From contig NC_014393.1 of assembly GCF_000145275.1 (NCBI RefSeq), positions 4,340,001-4,404,000 of the forward strand: a stretch of DNA of 64,000 bases, in the 5' to 3' direction. Made by a program: the position numbers and the translations under genes. The notes under the pieces were generated by a model. That model was given only the letters and a program-made list of their open reading frames with translations, did no database searches and had not been told where the DNA came from. Origin of the DNA: Clostridium cellulovorans 743B (GTDB lineage: Bacteria > Bacillota > Clostridia > Clostridiales > Clostridiaceae). Below are positions 62,304 through 64,000 of the stretch, piece after piece. The number at the start of each line of letters is the position of its first letter. Within the stretch, counting starts at the first letter, position 1.

Positions 62304-63077
62304 CTAACCAACAGCCAACATATAAACACAATATTGATTACTATCTACTGTTAAAAAATCTTTTACATCCAAATCATAAAATCCACCCATAGGTACAGTA
62401 TTATAACCTAAAGAAGTAGCTACTAATTGACATGTTGTACACATATGTCCAGCTTCTAATAAACCTAATCTATAGGACAAAGCCCCGTACTTAGCGAATA
62501 ATGGTTCCATATCAAATACAAAGAAAAAAACAATCTTAGCATTTCTAAAACTTTGTACTCTAAACTTCGTTGTAGAGGTCAAGTCTTCAACCTCACTTAA
62601 TGATGCCTTTTTTATAAAATGCAACTGATTACTCTCTGGTAAATATTCAAATATCTTGCCATCTAATTTCTCATCAACTCCATTTACAAAAAAAATAGGT
62701 TTTACTTCATACATAGCTCCAGCAGATGCATAAGCCCTGAGATGAACTAAAAATTCATTATAATAGGTGGATAATGTAACTCCAAAGGACTTTTGAAGAA
62801 TTATAGACAATTCTTTTTCTCCCATATCCTTTTCAAAAAACCAGCTTGTCCTTCTTCTTTCGAGAATTTTAAATAATCCTATATCTTCTATATCACTTTC
62901 TTCTATATTACACAATCTAATCTTCTCATTATTCTTAGCTTTTCTAAATTGCTCATAATCTATTTTTTTCATTCCTTGAATTGCAATATTAGATTTTAAA
63001 TGCATTGTGTGCCTGTGAAATTTTTTCACAACCGAAATATCACTATACTTACTATCTACAAGCTTCCATTTTTTCAT
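62304..63077 (-). CDS. SagB-type dehydrogenase (azoline oxidase)
   Basis: 257 aa, ATG at 63077 behind GAGGGAG. It is a FMN-dependent nitroreductase-fold enzyme that oxidises azolines to azoles. Typical segments are the N-terminal ERRRTSWFFEKDMGEKELS, the core ASAGAMYEVKPIFFVNGV (SAGA-type loop), and YRLGLLEAGHMCTTCQLVAT, then LGYNTVPMGGFYD. The LLEAGH...GGFYD pair is characteristic of SagB/TOMM oxidases. It overlaps the SpaB_C gene end by 26 bases. The TSW loop at the usual FMN arginine position (RRRTSW) follows the family pattern RRSxR only partly. Confidence 0.88.
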   Translation of the reverse strand: MKKWKLVDSKYSDISVVKKFHRHTMHLKSNIAIQGMKKIDYEQFRKAKNNEKIRLCNIEESDIEDIGLFKILERRRTSWFFEKDMGEKELSIILQKSFGVTLSTYYNEFLVHLRAYASAGAMYEVKPIFFVNGVDEKLDGKIFEYLPESNQLHFIKKASLSEVEDLTSTTKFRVQSFRNAKIVFFFVFDMEPLFAKYGALSYRLGLLEAGHMCTTCQLVATSLGYNTVPMGGFYDLDVKDFLTVDSNQYCVYMLAVG

Positions 63078-63885
63078 AAATGTACTCCCTCATATTTTTA
63101 GAAATAACATATTCCAACTCTGGTGTTACAGAAATTCTGTTGTTCATCATATGTATTTGGGAAGAAAGAACATATTTAAATTCATCCATTGCCAACTCTT
63201 GTTTTAGAATTATCATGTTATCTATTAGCATATCTATATTCTCTTCTAAGAAAGAAAAGGGAAGCTGTTCTTCCATAACCATATGCATTATTTTCTGCAA
63301 TGCTTGGGTATTCTCTTTCTTAAGTTTTCCTGCCATGGACTTCCAATAAGCTTGGTATTGATCAAGGAAATCCATATCTAATGATATTGTTTCAGATAAT
63401 ATTCTCTTAATAATATAAGCTGCTAATACTATTCTGGAATTATAAGATAGCGCTTTTTCAAAAACCTTTAAAGCTAAAAGAGAAGATGCATGAAATATGC
63501 TTTCGTTCATTTCAAGAATATTTCCTTCTCCATATCTACGAATCTCTGGTATATATTCTGTATAAAAATAGTCCCCTGACTCATACCATGGAAGAGTATC
63601 AGGATCAACATCCTCACCATCAAAATTATTAAAGCTATAGAAAACATCTCTATCTACATTATTTACTTTGTTATTTTTAAAAAAGTTTTTAATTTCTTCT
63701 TCTAGTTCTACTCTGAATTGCTCATCTTGTTCTTGGAATCGAAGTCTTACATGTGGACCTCCATGCCAATACTTAATAAAAAACCACTTTTCCTTAGATT
63801 TATCTAAAATTCTTTTAAGCTTTACCATTAGCTCTTCCTGCTTTACTGTTTCATGACAGTAAATATAAATGGTATGCCATATCAT
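63052..63885 (-). CDS. SpaB_C (thiopeptide-type lantibiotic dehydratase C-domain) protein
   Basis: 277 aa from the ATG at 63885 (MIWHTIYIYCHETVKQEELM), with GGAGGG ahead. The sequence is that of the stand-alone C-terminal elimination domain of LanB-like enzymes: WFFIKYWHGGPHVRLRFQEQ early, and YFYTEYIPEIRRYGEGNILE in the middle. In thiopeptide systems, such split domains either eliminate glutamylated Ser/Thr or form the pyridine ring. Which applies cannot be told. A free-standing domain implies that an N-terminal glutamylating partner, if any, lies to the right beyond the window. Confidence 0.85.
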   Translation of the reverse strand: MIWHTIYIYCHETVKQEELMVKLKRILDKSKEKWFFIKYWHGGPHVRLRFQEQDEQFRVELEEEIKNFFKNNKVNNVDRDVFYSFNNFDGEDVDPDTLPWYESGDYFYTEYIPEIRRYGEGNILEMNESIFHASSLLALKVFEKALSYNSRIVLAAYIIKRILSETISLDMDFLDQYQAYWKSMAGKLKKENTQALQKIMHMVMEEQLPFSFLEENIDMLIDNMIILKQELAMDEFKYVLSSQIHMMNNRISVTPELEYVISKNMREYIYEKMEACR

Positions 63886-63925
63886 CTCAATCCCTCCTAA
63901 CATCACTTGCAGATTAATGACACTC

Positions 63926-64000
63926 TCATGAAACGCTCCATGAATGAAATATTTTAGAATTTGCTAAATAAGCTATAGTTATGAGATTTTCCTGCAACCA
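63926..64000 (-). CDS. C-terminal end of an upstream operon gene (partial)
   Basis: An open frame enters from the right edge and stops at 63926, reading WLQENLITIAYLANSKIFHS and ending WSVS. It lies 40 bases upstream of the SpaB_C gene and is probably the end of the preceding gene of the operon; a LanB N-terminal dehydratase half would be the expected neighbour. Only 24 residues are visible, so identity is not known. Confidence 0.35.
   Translation of the reverse strand, partial: WLQENLITIAYLANSKIFHSWSVS

Overview
The window reads as the chromosome of a low-GC, anaerobic, spore-former-type Firmicute, most likely a cellulolytic Clostridium. The grounds are very AT-rich DNA with strong GGAGG ribosome binding sites, a secreted esterase ending in a type I dockerin (a cellulosome tag), an L-box lysine riboswitch, and clostridial-type stress proteins. 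This placement is inferred from gene content, not from a marker gene.

Layout. (1) 1-6400: the integrase end of a prophage. It holds a DUF7666/nonapeptide-repeat protein cut by the window edge, an excisionase-type HTH protein, three BRO-N antirepressor-type proteins, a divergent Cro/CI-like pair with operator repeats, a candidate LexA box, and a tyrosine integrase. The phage appears to have inserted in the 5' end of a chromosomal NUDIX gene, whose first codons survive at 6311-6403. (2) 6600-11520: chromosomal housekeeping and stress genes: NUDIX hydrolase, dGTPase, the iron-sulfur repair protein RIC with a hemerythrin, and a SagB-like nitroreductase. (3) 11680-33950: a polymorphic toxin locus read leftward. 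A 3534-aa WapA/Rhs-like protein with a GIY-YIG-like C-terminal toxin and its immunity gene is followed by at least three orphan toxin-tip/immunity cassettes (PD-(D/E)XK-like, HNH-like, GIY-YIG/URI-like) and two further rhs scraps. Between those scraps sits an overlapping gene pair: a primary-type sigma factor and a RecQ-like helicase, followed by a frameshifted small gene. (4) 34200-39700: PadR regulator with a membrane partner, then an MMPL transporter with a divergent TetR regulator. (5) 39770-43240: nhaA behind a hairpin leader, and a lysP-type permease behind a lysine riboswitch and terminator. (6) 43280-53180: dockerin-bearing esterase, LysR regulator, SGNH hydrolase, methyltransferase, small membrane protein, and a secreted calcium-repeat class 3 lipase. 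(7) 53490-54240: gene remnants. (8) 54430-64000: one leftward operon for a ribosomally made, azol(in)e-containing peptide (TOMM, possibly thiopeptide-like): SpaB_C-type protein, SagB oxidase, SagC/E1-like protein, YcaO, a 395-aa unknown, an SDR, a SPASM/RRE protein without a radical-SAM motif, and a class III aminotransferase. No precursor peptide was found; the operon runs off the right edge.

How they work together. In region 3, toxin tips have been displaced from the full-length gene and kept downstream with their immunity genes. Junctions recur at a conserved CNVDV motif after a Hint domain and at an SRMLPxG motif before it. In region 8, YcaO, E1-like and SagB would make azolines and azoles, while the SDR and aminotransferase look like tailoring enzymes. 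The two most promising candidates for an undescribed system are the sigma/helicase pair and this RiPP operon.
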